The translations under genes were made by a program, and so were the position numbers. Below are positions 17,032-25,970 of a stretch of DNA of 53,925 bases, piece by piece. Each line of letters opens with the position of its first letter. The stretch's first letter is position 1. The stretch is from Candidatus Bathyarchaeota archaeon (GTDB lineage Archaea > Thermoproteota > Bathyarchaeia > Bathyarchaeales > UBA233): positions 1-53,925 of the forward strand of contig JANXEP010000024.1 in the NCBI GenBank assembly GCA_025057795.1. Direction: 5' to 3'. Under the pieces are notes generated by a model, which was given only the letters and a program-made list of their open reading frames with translations, was not told where the DNA came from and ran no database searches.

Positions 17032-17370
17032 TTAGGAAATGTGCTTGATGAAAGTTTCCGGCGTGTACTGGAGTATGCCCCTCGCTTGATAAGCGAAACC
17101 CCTAGCTACAAGAACCTTTAAAATCTTTTCCGGAAAAAGCCTCTGCCTTATCAAAAGCTCCAAAGCGTGCGTATAATTGCGGTTAAGCTCCCTGACGGCT
17201 AAAATCTGCTGTTTACGAGAAAGAACATAATCCTTACACTCGACAAGGTAAGCCAAACTCATGTCGGGCTTAACAGCCAAAACGTCGCAGTGATTCTGTC
17301 GAGTGAAAACCACATAGCCCACCTTCTTGAAAGCCTTTGAAACCAAATCCTCGAGAAAAGTTCCGCTCAT
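17032..17370 (-). CDS. PD-(D/E)XK nuclease-fold protein
   Basis: A 112-residue protein with the restriction-endonuclease-like core: FLEDLV with E7 in the first helix, D29 in HCDVLAVKP, and the E44-C-K46 strand of YLVECKDY. This E-D-ExK arrangement resembles archaeal Holliday junction resolvase and Mrr-like nucleases, but the protein is shorter than a typical Hjc. It may cleave DNA in repair or be a small stand-alone nuclease. It points towards the TrmO remnant and away from the S13 operon. Confidence 0.75.
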   Translation of the reverse strand: MSGTFLEDLVSKAFKKVGYVVFTRQNHCDVLAVKPDMSLAYLVECKDYVLSRKQQILAVRELNRNYTHALELLIRQRLFPEKILKVLVARGFAYQARGILQYTPETFIKHIS

Positions 17371-17459
17371 CCCTCAACGCCACCTAATTGCGCTTGCAAG
17401 GCAATGTTAAATGTCTTTCGCCCAAAATAGCCTCCAAACCCGAAAACAAATTAGGAAAG

Positions 17460-17467
17460 TTTAAATA
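17460..17467 (+). promoter_or_regulatory. Putative TATA box of the S13 operon
   Basis: TTTAAATA lies about 45 bases before the S13 ATG, preceded by GGAAAG that could serve as a BRE. It is the only clear promoter-like element immediately in front of the long plus-strand translation operon. Confidence 0.55.
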
Positions 17468-17511
17468 AAATATGGTTACCTTTTAGTTTGCCAATAAACG
17501 GATGGCGCCAA

Positions 17512-17982
17512 ATGTCAAGGGAATTCAGACACATACTCAGAATAACAGACACAGACATAGACGGCACCCTAAAAGCCTCATACGCACTTAAAAAAATTAA
17601 GGGAATAAGCGTAAACTTGGCAAATGCCATACTTAAAAAGGCGGGAGTAGACCCCCACATGAGAGCAGGCCTCCTAACAGAGGCTGAAGTTGAAAGAATA
17701 GAAGAAATAATCAAAGAACCCGAAAAACACGGGCTGCCAGCATGGCTCTTAAACCGTAGAAAAGACTTGGAAACTGGAAAAGACACGCACCTAATAAGCG
17801 CGGACCTCATCTTGAGAACAAACATGGATATTGAAAAAATGAAGGAGCTAAAATCCTGGCGTGGATACCGACACTCCTATGGGCTTAAAGTGCGGGGACA
17901 GAGAACAAGAACAACTGGAAGAAAAGGCAAAACAGTGGGAGTCAAGAAAAAGACCGCTGCAAAGCCTGGAGGCGGGAAATAG
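17512..17982 (+). CDS. rps13: Small-subunit ribosomal protein S13
   Basis: Ribosomal protein S13, in the head of the 30S subunit where it contacts the P-site tRNA and the 50S bridge. The start at 17512 gives the usual MSREFRHILRI; an upstream TTG at 17488 would add eight unrelated residues. The helix-hairpin-like IKGISVNLANAILKKAGV and the basic C-terminal GQRTRTTGRKGKTVG tail are diagnostic. First gene of the operon S13-S4-S11-RpoD, with S4 beginning two bases after it. Confidence 0.97.
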   Translation: MSREFRHILRITDTDIDGTLKASYALKKIKGISVNLANAILKKAGVDPHMRAGLLTEAEVERIEEIIKEPEKHGLPAWLLNRRKDLETGKDTHLISADLILRTNMDIEKMKELKSWRGYRHSYGLKVRGQRTRTTGRKGKTVGVKKKTAAKPGGGK

Positions 17983-17984
17983 CC

Positions 17985-18539
17985 ATGGGCGACCCGAAAA
18001 GGCAGAAAAAAAAGTATGAAACCCCACGCTTCCCATGGCACACAGAGGTCTTGCAAGAAGAACTCAAGCTTCTAGGCCAGTACGGCCTAAGAAACAAGCG
18101 GGAGCTGTGGCGCCACAAAACAATGCTCTCAAAGTTTAGGAGCATAGCCCGCTCCCTCATAGGGAAGCCCCCTGAAGAAAGAAGGAAAATGGAGGGGGAA
18201 CTCCTAAACCGCTTAAAAAAACTGGGAATAATAGGTGAAACAGCAGTTTTAGACGATGTTTTAGACTTAACAGTTGAGGACATCTTGGAACGCAGACTTC
18301 AAACAATAGTTTTCCGTAAAGGATTAGCTAAATCAATTTATCAGGCTAGGCAGTTCATAACCCATGGGCACATAGCCATAGGGGAGAGGCGCGTAACTGT
18401 TCCAAGCTACATAGTTACACGGGAAGAAGAAGAACGGGTGAACTATGCGCCTGAAAGCCCCCTTGCACTCCCAAGCCACCCCCTACGTCAGATTATAGCA
18501 GTCACAGCAAAATCTGAAAAGAAGGAGACAAAAACGTAG
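17985..18539 (+). CDS. rps4: Small-subunit ribosomal protein S4
   Basis: A 184-residue archaeal S4. It binds 16S rRNA early in 30S assembly. The N-terminal PKRQKKKYETPRFPWH is archaeal/eukaryotic (S9e-like); the S4 RNA-binding domain spans about 104-165 with LERRLQTIVFRKGLAKS and ARQFITHGHIAIGERRV. The lysine- and glutamate-rich tail is variable in the family. Confidence 0.97.
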   Translation: MGDPKRQKKKYETPRFPWHTEVLQEELKLLGQYGLRNKRELWRHKTMLSKFRSIARSLIGKPPEERRKMEGELLNRLKKLGIIGETAVLDDVLDLTVEDILERRLQTIVFRKGLAKSIYQARQFITHGHIAIGERRVTVPSYIVTREEEERVNYAPESPLALPSHPLRQIIAVTAKSEKKETKT

Positions 18540-18551
18540 GAGAGAAATGAA

Positions 18552-18977
18552 ATGAGCGGCGCGAGCAGCAGCGGAAGCGCAACTGCAAAGAAAACCGAGA
18601 GGTGGGGAGTAGCCCACATCTACAGCTCCTACAACAACACCATAGTCCACATAACAGACCTTTCAGGCTCCGAAACCATAGCCCGCACTTCAGGCGGAAT
18701 GTTCGTCAAAGCTGACAGGCTGGAATCCTCACCCTACGCAGCCATGCGCGCCGCCGCCGCAGCAGCGGAAATAGCCAAAGACAAGGGAATAACCGCCATA
18801 CACATAAAAGTAAGGGCTCCAGGCGGACCAGGACCAAGAACTCCAGGCCCAGGGGCTCAGGCGGCCATAAGAGCCCTGGCGAGGGCTGGTTTCCGCATAG
18901 GACGCATTGAAGAAGTCACGCCCATCCCCCATGACGGCACTCGCAGACCAGGCGGCAGAAGGGGAAGGAGAGTTTAA
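18552..18977 (+). CDS. rps11: Small-subunit ribosomal protein S11
   Basis: A 141-residue S11, part of the 30S platform near the E site. Diagnostic blocks are [27 protein letters not shown] and the C-terminal [24 protein letters not shown] end (here [14 protein letters not shown] then basic residues). The first 15 residues are a serine-rich extension. GGAGAG before the ATG is a ribosome site. A 100-base gap follows before rpoD. Confidence 0.97.
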   Translation: MSGASSSGSATAKKTERWGVAHIYSSYNNTIVHITDLSGSETIARTSGGMFVKADRLESSPYAAMRAAAAAAEIAKDKGITAIHIKVRAPGGPGPRTPGPGAQAAIRALARAGFRIGRIEEVTPIPHDGTRRPGGRRGRRV

Positions 18978-19077
18978 ACCCTTTATTTTTCCTTATCCTA
19001 TAGAAAAATTGAAATAATGCACCTATATTGTATTCAACCGCGCTGCAGTTAATCTTCCGTTATGGAGTGTTCAGTCG

Positions 19078-19893
19078 GTGGAAATAAAGGTACTTGAAAA
19101 AGACGATAGAAGCATACGTTTACTCATAAGGGGAGTTGACGCCCCATTTATTAACGCTTTAAGAAGGGACGTCATCGCTGAAGTCCCATGCATGGCTATA
19201 GACGAAGTTGTAATTATCGAAAATTCTTCTGTTCTTCACGACGAAATAATAGCCCACAGACTTGGGCTAATACCCTTAAAAACCGACCTTGACAGTTATA
19301 ACCTTCCAGAAAAATGTCCATGCCAAAGCGAGTTTGGATGCAACCTTTGTAGGGTAACCCTCACATTAGATAGAGAAGCAAAGGAAGGAACAATAACCGT
19401 CTATTCCGGAGAGCTTGTCTCAGAAAACCCAAACGTGGCGCCGGTAAGCGACAAAATCCCAATAATAAAGCTAGCAAAGGGGCAAAAGTTGAGACTTGAA
19501 GCCTATGCAAGGCTTGGGAAGGGTAAAAACCACGCAAAATGGCAGCCTGTATCCATGAGCGCATACAAGTATTTACCTCAGCTTAAAATAGATGCTAAGC
19601 GCTGCGATACTTGCGGAAAATGCGTGGAAATTTGCCACAGAAAAGTTTTGGCGAAGTCTGAAGGCAAAATAGAAATTCGTGACATGCTTGCTTGCACCCT
19701 ATGCCAAGACTGCGTGGACGTTTGCCCCAAAAAACCCCCCGCCATAGAGGTGGGATGGGAAGAAAACGCCTTCATATTCAGCTTAGAATCCACGGGAGCG
19801 CTTCCACCCGAAAAAATATTGACAGAGGCGGTCAAAATTTTAGATGAACAACTAGAGGAATTTGCAAAACAGTTTGAGGTGCAGAAGACTTGA
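19078..19893 (+). CDS. rpoD: DNA-directed RNA polymerase subunit D with ferredoxin domain
   Basis: A 271-residue archaeal RNA polymerase subunit D, the alpha-like assembly platform that pairs with subunit L. The alpha N-terminal segments FINALRRDVIAEVPCMAID and IAHRLGLIPL are clear. The inserted ferredoxin-like domain keeps two complete cysteine sets, C176-C179-C182-C186 and C206-C209-C212-C216, so up to two [4Fe-4S] clusters could bind. A further four-cysteine group (C80, C82, C88, C91) precedes it. Start is GTG, with GGAGTG (about 19064) as ribosome site. Confidence 0.96.
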   Translation: MEIKVLEKDDRSIRLLIRGVDAPFINALRRDVIAEVPCMAIDEVVIIENSSVLHDEIIAHRLGLIPLKTDLDSYNLPEKCPCQSEFGCNLCRVTLTLDREAKEGTITVYSGELVSENPNVAPVSDKIPIIKLAKGQKLRLEAYARLGKGKNHAKWQPVSMSAYKYLPQLKIDAKRCDTCGKCVEICHRKVLAKSEGKIEIRDMLACTLCQDCVDVCPKKPPAIEVGWEENAFIFSLESTGALPPEKILTEAVKILDEQLEEFAKQFEVQKT

Positions 19894-20252
19894 AGGAAGT
19901 TAAGACCACAAACCCCCAACTCATTGAACTCATACAATTCCTAAAAAAGCATAGCAGAGAAAACAAGGCGAAAATATGGAGAACTCTGGCTGAACATTTA
20001 GCAAAGTCTAGAAGAAAACGAATAGTTGTAAACATAAGCCGCCTAAACAGATACACAGATAAAAATGATGTCGTAGCTGTTCCAGGAAAAGTTTTAGGCT
20101 CTGGCAAGTTAACCCACCCCATAACGGTTGCGGCTTTTGCCTTTTCTGAAAAGGCAAAAGAAAAAATCAAAGAGTCAAAGGGGAAATGCCTATCCCTGAT
20201 GGAGCTTGCAGAGAAAAATCCAAGGGGTTCAGGAGTTAAGATCATAGGGTGA
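19890..20252 (+). CDS. rpl18e: Large-subunit ribosomal protein L18e
   Basis: A 120-residue L18e (L15 superfamily). The TTG start overlaps the rpoD stop by four bases. Blocks such as NISRLNRYTDKNDVVAVPGKVLG and HPITVAAFAFSEKA are typical. It sits on the solvent face of the 50S subunit in archaea and eukaryotes. Position between rpoD and L13 is the standard archaeal order. Confidence 0.96.
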   Translation: MKEVKTTNPQLIELIQFLKKHSRENKAKIWRTLAEHLAKSRRKRIVVNISRLNRYTDKNDVVAVPGKVLGSGKLTHPITVAAFAFSEKAKEKIKESKGKCLSLMELAEKNPRGSGVKIIG

Positions 20253-20256
20253 GAAA

Positions 20257-20697
20257 ATGCAGATGGAAAGTGAAGGCTACAAGGTCATAGATGCGACAGG
20301 TCTAATCCTCGGCAGGTTAGCAAGCATTATTGCAAAACGCCTTCTAAAAGGAGAAAAAATAGCAGTTGTGAACGCTGAAAAAGCGGTGATTTCAGGGAAG
20401 AAGAAGAGTAAGGTGTTGGAGGCGAAGGAATTCCTTAAAGTTGGATACCCTGAGAAAGGCCCCTTCCACTATAAGAGACCAGACAGAATCCTTAGAAGGA
20501 CCGTTAGAGGTATGCTTCCATACAAGCAGCCAAAAGGCAAGCAGGCTTACAAAAGGCTTAAGGTATTTATAGGCGTGCCCGACGAGCTTAAGGGTTTAAA
20601 AATGGAGACTTTAGATAAAGCTCAAGCTAAAAAATTGACATGTCCATACTTCACCCTCGGGGAACTGGCCAAAGAAATTGGTTGGAGTAGTGAATAG
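20257..20697 (+). CDS. rpl13: Large-subunit ribosomal protein L13
   Basis: A 146-residue L13, an early 50S assembly protein. Recognisable by VIDATGLILGRLASIIAKRLL, VVNAEKAVISG and GPFHYKRPDRILRRTVRGMLP. Two ATG codons six bases apart (20257 and 20263) are both possible. It starts four bases after L18e and is followed by S9 after three bases. Confidence 0.97.
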   Translation: MQMESEGYKVIDATGLILGRLASIIAKRLLKGEKIAVVNAEKAVISGKKKSKVLEAKEFLKVGYPEKGPFHYKRPDRILRRTVRGMLPYKQPKGKQAYKRLKVFIGVPDELKGLKMETLDKAQAKKLTCPYFTLGELAKEIGWSSE

Positions 20698-20700
20698 GCC

Positions 20701-21111
20701 ATGCCGGCAAAAAAGGTTTTAGTTGTAAGCGGTAAGAGAAAAACCGCCATAGCACGGGCGATTTTAAAGCCTGGAATTGGCAGAATACGGATTAACATGA
20801 AACCCTTAGAGATTTATGAGCCTGAAGTTGCCCGCGAAAAAATAATGGAGCCCCTCATACAGGCCGGAGATGATGTGTGGAAGCAGCTGGACATAGACAT
20901 TAAAGTTTCAGGAGGCGGCTACATGGGACAAGCAGAAGCTGCCAGAATTGCAATTGCAAACGGCTTGTTAAAGTGGACAAAGAACCCTAAGCTGCGCAAA
21001 GTTTTCATCGATTATGACAGAACAATGGTTGCGGGCGACCCTCGAAGAAAAGAACCTAAAAAGTTTGGAGGCCCGGGAGCAAGGGCGAGGGATCAGAAAA
21101 GTTATAGGTAG
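20701..21111 (+). CDS. rps9: Small-subunit ribosomal protein S9
   Basis: A 136-residue S9 with [22 protein letters not shown] at the N-terminus, [19 protein letters not shown] in the middle and the conserved basic end [24 protein letters not shown], whose last residues reach the P-site tRNA. Continuous with L13 and RpoN in the operon. Confidence 0.97.
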   Translation: MPAKKVLVVSGKRKTAIARAILKPGIGRIRINMKPLEIYEPEVAREKIMEPLIQAGDDVWKQLDIDIKVSGGGYMGQAEAARIAIANGLLKWTKNPKLRKVFIDYDRTMVAGDPRRKEPKKFGGPGARARDQKSYR

Positions 21112-21128
21112 GCAAAGGGTGAAGGGGG

Positions 21129-21368
21129 ATGATTATACCCGTAAGATGTTTCACGTGCGGCAAGCTGGTCGGCGACAAGTGGGAAGAGTTTGCAAGAAGG
21201 GTGAAAAGCGGAGAAGATCCCGGCGATGTCCTCGACAGTTTAGGTTTTAAGAGGTACTGTTGCAGGCGTATGCTTCTTTCTCACGTTGAAATCATTGATG
21301 AAGTTTTACGCCTATATGAAGAGGCTGAAAAAAGAAGAGAGGCGAGAAGCTATTATTACCAGCAATAG
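21129..21368 (+). CDS. rpoN: DNA-directed RNA polymerase subunit N
   Basis: A 79-residue zinc protein homologous to eukaryotic Rpb10. It has CFTCGK near the N-terminus and the CC of KRYCCRRM, the usual CX2C...CC zinc site. It caps the D/L subassembly together with RpoP. In many archaea rpoK follows here; in this window enolase follows directly after 13 bases. Confidence 0.96.
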   Translation: MIIPVRCFTCGKLVGDKWEEFARRVKSGEDPGDVLDSLGFKRYCCRRMLLSHVEIIDEVLRLYEEAEKRREARSYYYQQ

Positions 21369-21381
21369 GGTATGGTAAAGC

Positions 21382-22641
21382 ATGTCAAACTCAACGGTTA
21401 TTGAGGACATAGTTGCAAGAAAAGTTTTTAACAGCCGCGGAGACGAAACGATAGAAGTTGACGTTATAACTGCTTCCGGTTTTGGAAGGGCTTCTGCCCC
21501 TGCAGGAGAAAGCCGTGGAAAAGCCGAGGTAGTTTATTATCCGCAGGGCGGGGTTGACGAGGCCGTCAAAAAAGTTGAGGAGTTGATAGCCCCGGAACTT
21601 TTAGGGTTGAACGCCGACTTCCAAGAGGAAATAGACAAGACTCTCCATGAAATAGACAACACAAATGACTTCAGGATCATAGGTGGAAACACAGCTTTCG
21701 CCGTATCCATTGCAAGTGCAGAGGCTTCGGCAAATTCTTATGGCTTACCTCTTTTTCAGTACTTAGGAGGACATGTAGCTCGCGAACTTCCTTACCCACT
21801 GGGAAACGTAATCAGCGGCGGAAAACATGCCCGTGGAAAGTCTCCGGACATACAGGAGTTTTTAGTGCTTCCCTATGGAGCAGACTCGTTTATAGAATCC
21901 GCAACAGCCAACATCAGGGTCCATAGAAAGGTTAAGGAGATTTTAAATAAGAAGGATAAGCTTTTCGGCAGTGGAAGGAGCGATGAAGGCGCATGGGTTG
22001 CAAACATCACAAACATAGAGGCCTTGGAAATTATGGCCAAAGCATGTGAAGAAGTAAGCAACGAGATGGGCTTTAAGTGCGGTTTAGGCGTTGATATGGC
22101 GGCTTCCTCCCTATGGAACGCTGAGAGCAAAAAATACGCCTACGAAAGGGAAGGGAAAGAACTGGACTCTGGAGCACAGTTGGAATTTGTTAAAGACATA
22201 ATCGAGGAATATCACTTAGTTTATGTGGAAGACCCGTTTCACGAGGAGGACTATGAAAGCTTTGCAGAACTAACCCGAAAAGTAAAAAACTGCCTTATCT
22301 GCGGCGACGACCTTTTCGTTACAAACACTGAAAGGCTAAACCATGGAATTAAAATGCAAGCGGCAAACGCTATAATAATTAAGGTGAACCAAGTGGGCAC
22401 GTTGACGGATGCTTTGGAAACTATTGAAGCCGCCAGGAGAGCCGGATACTTCCCGGTTATGTCTCACCGTTCAGGAGACACCTGTGATTGGCATATAGCC
22501 CACTTGGCGGTGGCTTTCAAATGCCCAATAATAAAGACGGGGGTTGTGGAAGGGGCGAGAATAGCTAAAATAAATGAGTTGGTAAGGGTTGAGGAGTTTT
22601 TAGGAGACAGAGCTAAAATGGCTGAACTGCAAATTCTCTGA
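21382..22641 (+). CDS. eno: Enolase
   Basis: A 419-residue enolase converting 2-phosphoglycerate to phosphoenolpyruvate with Mg. N-terminal [16 protein letters not shown], the [22 protein letters not shown] segment, [21 protein letters not shown] and [19 protein letters not shown] contain the metal ligands and catalytic Lys/His regions. Enolase inside the translation operon is a long-known archaeal arrangement. Confidence 0.97.
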   Translation: MSNSTVIEDIVARKVFNSRGDETIEVDVITASGFGRASAPAGESRGKAEVVYYPQGGVDEAVKKVEELIAPELLGLNADFQEEIDKTLHEIDNTNDFRIIGGNTAFAVSIASAEASANSYGLPLFQYLGGHVARELPYPLGNVISGGKHARGKSPDIQEFLVLPYGADSFIESATANIRVHRKVKEILNKKDKLFGSGRSDEGAWVANITNIEALEIMAKACEEVSNEMGFKCGLGVDMAASSLWNAESKKYAYEREGKELDSGAQLEFVKDIIEEYHLVYVEDPFHEEDYESFAELTRKVKNCLICGDDLFVTNTERLNHGIKMQAANAIIIKVNQVGTLTDALETIEAARRAGYFPVMSHRSGDTCDWHIAHLAVAFKCPIIKTGVVEGARIAKINELVRVEEFLGDRAKMAELQIL

Positions 22642-22643
22642 GG

Positions 22644-23330
22644 GTGAAAGAGTTGGCTGAAAAAGACGACGATAAAAAGGGAACCTTTGAAGGAGAGGCC
22701 AGTGTAAGCGCTGAAGAAGAACTTTTGTTGCCGCGAGATACCCTTTTATCCGCAGGGATTCATATTGGAACAAGGATGAAGACAAAGGACATGGAACAGT
22801 TCATATACCGCGTTAGGCCAGATGGACTCTTTGTTTTAGACGTAAAAAAGACAGATGACCGCATACGGGTTGCGGCAAAATTCTTGGCAAGGTTTGAACC
22901 TTCCAGGATAGCTGCTGCAGCAGCAAGATTATACGCTCAGGAGCCCGTTAGAAAATTCTGCGAAGCGACGGGGGCAACACCGATAGTTGGACGCTTTGTT
23001 CCAGGACTACTGTCAAACCCCCTTTATCCAAACCGCATTGAGCCAAATGTTTTGATAGTTTCCGACCCTAGGGGAGACTCCCAAGCAGTGAAGGAAGCAG
23101 CCTCTGTAGGCATTCCAGTAATAGCCTTATGCAGCACAGACAACGACTTTTCAGGGGTTGATTTAGTGATTCCGACAAACAATAAGGGTAGAAGAGCCTT
23201 AGCGGTTATTTATTGGCTTCTTGCAAGGCAGGTTCTTCGGGAGAGGGGTGAACTTCCGTCGGACAAGGAGATGCAGTTGACAATAGAGGACTTCGAGGCT
23301 AAAATTGCTAAAGAAGAGGAGGAAAGTTAG
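22644..23330 (+). CDS. rps2: Small-subunit ribosomal protein S2
   Basis: A 228-residue S2. The GTG start follows the enolase stop by two bases, with GAGG overlapping as ribosome site. An acidic N-terminal extension (about 30 residues) precedes the family core: [40 protein letters not shown] and the [20 protein letters not shown] region near the end. S2 joins last in 30S assembly. Confidence 0.97.
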   Translation: MKELAEKDDDKKGTFEGEASVSAEEELLLPRDTLLSAGIHIGTRMKTKDMEQFIYRVRPDGLFVLDVKKTDDRIRVAAKFLARFEPSRIAAAAARLYAQEPVRKFCEATGATPIVGRFVPGLLSNPLYPNRIEPNVLIVSDPRGDSQAVKEAASVGIPVIALCSTDNDFSGVDLVIPTNNKGRRALAVIYWLLARQVLRERGELPSDKEMQLTIEDFEAKIAKEEEES

Positions 23331-23335
23331 CAGAC

Positions 23336-24187
23336 ATGGTGAAGGTTCGGCTTCCAAGTCAAGCTGGAGCCTTCTATGCCGGGACAGCCGAATCTTTGAA
23401 GAGACAAATCGAGGGATGCTTTCTCCACCGCCTTGGACCTGGAAGCATCCCAAAAGTTGTTGAAGCAGGACCAAGGCGCATAGTTGGGTTAGTTTGTCCC
23501 CACGCTGGATACATGTACTCCGGCCCAGTGGCGGCCCACGCCTACTATAGTTTGGCTTTAGATGGAAAACCGGATATAGTGGTCCTTTTTGGTCCAAACC
23601 ATACGGGTTATGGCAGCGGTTTAGCGGTTATGAATGAGGGTTTATGGCGCACGCCCTTGGGCGATGTTGAAGTCGATAAGGAAACGGCGGATAGAATTGT
23701 CAAGGAATCCCGTCTCATTGATGTGGATGACTCTGCCCACCGTTATGAGCATTCCATTGAGGTTCAACTTCCATTTCTGCAGTACCTTTTCGGGTCAAGG
23801 TTTAAAATAGTGCCCGTATGCTTTTTAATGCAAGACTTACGTTCGGCTGAAGAAGTTGGACAGGCGGTGGCTAAGGCGACTGCTGGGAAGAACTCCGTAA
23901 TAGTGGCTTCTTCAGACATGACCCACTATGAACCCCATAGAGGCGCCGAGAAAAAGGATAGAATGGCGCTTCAAGCCGTGGAAGCCATGGATGGAGCGAA
24001 ATTTTACTCGGTTGTTGAAAGCCACGGAATCACCGCATGCGGTTACGGTCCAATAGTTGCCCTTATCACCGCTGCGAAAATTTTGGGAGCGAAAGAGGCA
24101 AAATTGTTATGCTACAAGACCAGTGGAGATGTTAGTGGCGACTACTCAAGCGTTGTTGGGTATGCCGCCGTGCAATTCACTAAATAG
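23336..24187 (+). CDS. Memo-like protein (AmmeMemoRadiSam system protein B)
   Basis: A 283-residue protein of the MEMO1/AMMECR-linked family, structurally related to non-haem iron dioxygenases. Blocks include PSQAGAFYAG, CPHAGYMYSGPVAAHAY, LFGPNHTGYG, EHSIEVQLPFLQY and SSDMTHYEPH, whose histidines form the putative metal site. In this operon position it is near-universal in archaea between S2 and mevalonate kinase. The reaction is unknown; the usual AMMECR1 and radical-SAM partners are not in the window. Confidence 0.93.
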   Translation: MVKVRLPSQAGAFYAGTAESLKRQIEGCFLHRLGPGSIPKVVEAGPRRIVGLVCPHAGYMYSGPVAAHAYYSLALDGKPDIVVLFGPNHTGYGSGLAVMNEGLWRTPLGDVEVDKETADRIVKESRLIDVDDSAHRYEHSIEVQLPFLQYLFGSRFKIVPVCFLMQDLRSAEEVGQAVAKATAGKNSVIVASSDMTHYEPHRGAEKKDRMALQAVEAMDGAKFYSVVESHGITACGYGPIVALITAAKILGAKEAKLLCYKTSGDVSGDYSSVVGYAAVQFTK

Positions 24188-24195
24188 TGATTTAG

Positions 24196-25179
24196 ATGGG
24201 GGTCGTTGCCTCAGCTCCCGCAAAAGTCATACTTTTCGGAGAACACTTCGTTGTATATGGCGAACCTGCAATTGTCCTAGCCATAGACAAAAGGGCTTAT
24301 GCGAAAGCAGAACTGCGAAATGACAAAAAACTTTTTCTCCGTTCATCAAACCTTAACCTTGCAGGCTTTTTTGAAGATGGAAGCTTTAAGGTTGAAGCTG
24401 GAAACCCGAAAGAGGCGAGGATAAAGCTTGAACCACTAAAATGCGCCGTGGAAAAAGCCATCGAAATTTACGGAGAAAAAGTGGGCTTAAATGTTGAAGT
24501 AAACTCCACAGTGCCCGTCGCAGCTGGATTAGGATCCTCTGCAGCCGTAGCCTCAGCGGCGGCCGCTGCGGTTGGCGCCTTGTTAAATGTGAAGATGACG
24601 AAAGAGGATATTTACCGCATATCATACGAGGCTGAGAAAATAACGCATGGCAATCCTTCAGGGGTTGATCCCGCAATATCAACTTTCGGAGGAGCACTTC
24701 TGTACCAGATGGATACAGGATTTAAGCCCTTGAACTTTAAAACAGAGGTCCCGCTTGTTGTTGGCAATACTGGCGTTGAAAGGTTAACGCGGACCCAAGT
24801 TTTAAAGGTTCGAAGTTTAAGGGATAGGTACCCGCAGATTGTGAATCCAATGATGCGCATAGCCCGTGAAATAGTCCTAAATGCCGTAAAAGCCCTTCAG
24901 GAAGGCGACCTTGAAACGGTTGGAGATTTAATGAACTTTAACCACGCTCTGCTTTACGGGTTAGGGGTTTCAGATGAATCCCTCGAGTGGCTTATAAATG
25001 CCGCTCGAAAGGCAGGCGCATACGGTGCAAAACTAACGGGCGCAGGAGGCGGCGGGTGCATGATAGCCCTTGCAAGCAAGGATAGGCTTGGAAAAGTTTT
25101 GGAAGCTGTTCAAAGGTCTGGCGGAAACGCCTTCGTAGCCCAAAAAACGGATGAGGGGGTTAGAATTGAGTCAGGCTAG
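24196..25179 (+). CDS. mvk: Mevalonate kinase
   Basis: A 327-residue GHMP kinase that phosphorylates mevalonate at the 5 position with ATP. N-terminal APAKVILFGEHFVVYGEPA, the ATP loop PVAAGLGSSAAVASA (107-120), the catalytic-type Asp in NPSGVDPA (D158) and the C-terminal KLTGAGGGGCMIAL are intact. First isoprenoid gene of the operon. Its end overlaps the reading frame of the next kinase. Confidence 0.95.
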   Translation: MGVVASAPAKVILFGEHFVVYGEPAIVLAIDKRAYAKAELRNDKKLFLRSSNLNLAGFFEDGSFKVEAGNPKEARIKLEPLKCAVEKAIEIYGEKVGLNVEVNSTVPVAAGLGSSAAVASAAAAAVGALLNVKMTKEDIYRISYEAEKITHGNPSGVDPAISTFGGALLYQMDTGFKPLNFKTEVPLVVGNTGVERLTRTQVLKVRSLRDRYPQIVNPMMRIAREIVLNAVKALQEGDLETVGDLMNFNHALLYGLGVSDESLEWLINAARKAGAYGAKLTGAGGGGCMIALASKDRLGKVLEAVQRSGGNAFVAQKTDEGVRIESG

Positions 25180-25966
25180 ACCATCAGTTTTGAAAATAGG
25201 CGGTTCGGTGATTACAGACAAAAATAAAGAGTTGGGGGCACAAATGGAAGTTATAAGCCGCCTAGCAGACGAAATACGCGACGCAAACAGCCAAAATTTA
25301 ATAATAATCCACGGTGGGGGAAGCTTCGGCCATCCAATTGCACAGAAATACGCCATAAAAGAAGGATTCAGGGAAGAATCTCAAATAATAGGTTTTGCCG
25401 AAACCCACCACGTTATGACAGTTCTTAACGGACTTTTCATGGACGCCTTGATATGGCGAGGCATCCCATCTGTAAGCGTTGCGCCTTCATCGTGCATAGT
25501 GACGCGAAATGGAAGGATATGCCACTTCGAAGATGCCCCCGTAAAATACCTTTTAAAAATGGGTTTTATTCCAGTCCTTTATGGAGATGCTGTTTTTGAC
25601 ACGGATTTGGGATTCACAATACTTTCTGGAGATCAGCTTGCCTCTTACCTTGCGGTGCATTTCAACGCAGAAAACATATTGATCGGTGTAGATGTGGACG
25701 GACTTTATGATGCTGACCCTAAGACCACAGACAAAGCAAGAATGTACGATCACTTGACGCTAGAAGAGCTTAAAAAAGTTCAGGGCAGCATAGGCGGCTC
25801 AAGCGCCTGCGACGTGACTGGAGGCATGTCCAGCAAAATAGCCGAGCTAATACCTGCCATAGAACATGGAATCTCGGCTCTGATCTTTAACGCCACAAAG
25901 CCAAAAAATGTTTACAAAGCCCTTAAAGGAGAAAAGGTAAAGGGCACATTAATAGAGAAGGAATAG
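25166..25966 (+). CDS. Isopentenyl phosphate kinase
   Basis: An amino-acid-kinase-fold enzyme that phosphorylates isopentenyl phosphate to isopentenyl diphosphate, the last step of the archaeal mevalonate route. Motifs: VLKIGGSVITDK, IIHGGGSFGHP with the family's catalytic His at the end of HGGGSFGH, ILSGDQLASYLA and DVTGGMSSKI. I favour TTG at 25166 because GAGGGGG (25153-25159) lies seven bases upstream; an ATG at 25151 would add five residues and deepen the overlap with mevalonate kinase. Its presence implies a phosphomevalonate decarboxylase elsewhere. Confidence 0.93.
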   Translation: MSQARPSVLKIGGSVITDKNKELGAQMEVISRLADEIRDANSQNLIIIHGGGSFGHPIAQKYAIKEGFREESQIIGFAETHHVMTVLNGLFMDALIWRGIPSVSVAPSSCIVTRNGRICHFEDAPVKYLLKMGFIPVLYGDAVFDTDLGFTILSGDQLASYLAVHFNAENILIGVDVDGLYDADPKTTDKARMYDHLTLEELKKVQGSIGGSSACDVTGGMSSKIAELIPAIEHGISALIFNATKPKNVYKALKGEKVKGTLIEKE

Positions 25967-25970
25967 GAAA

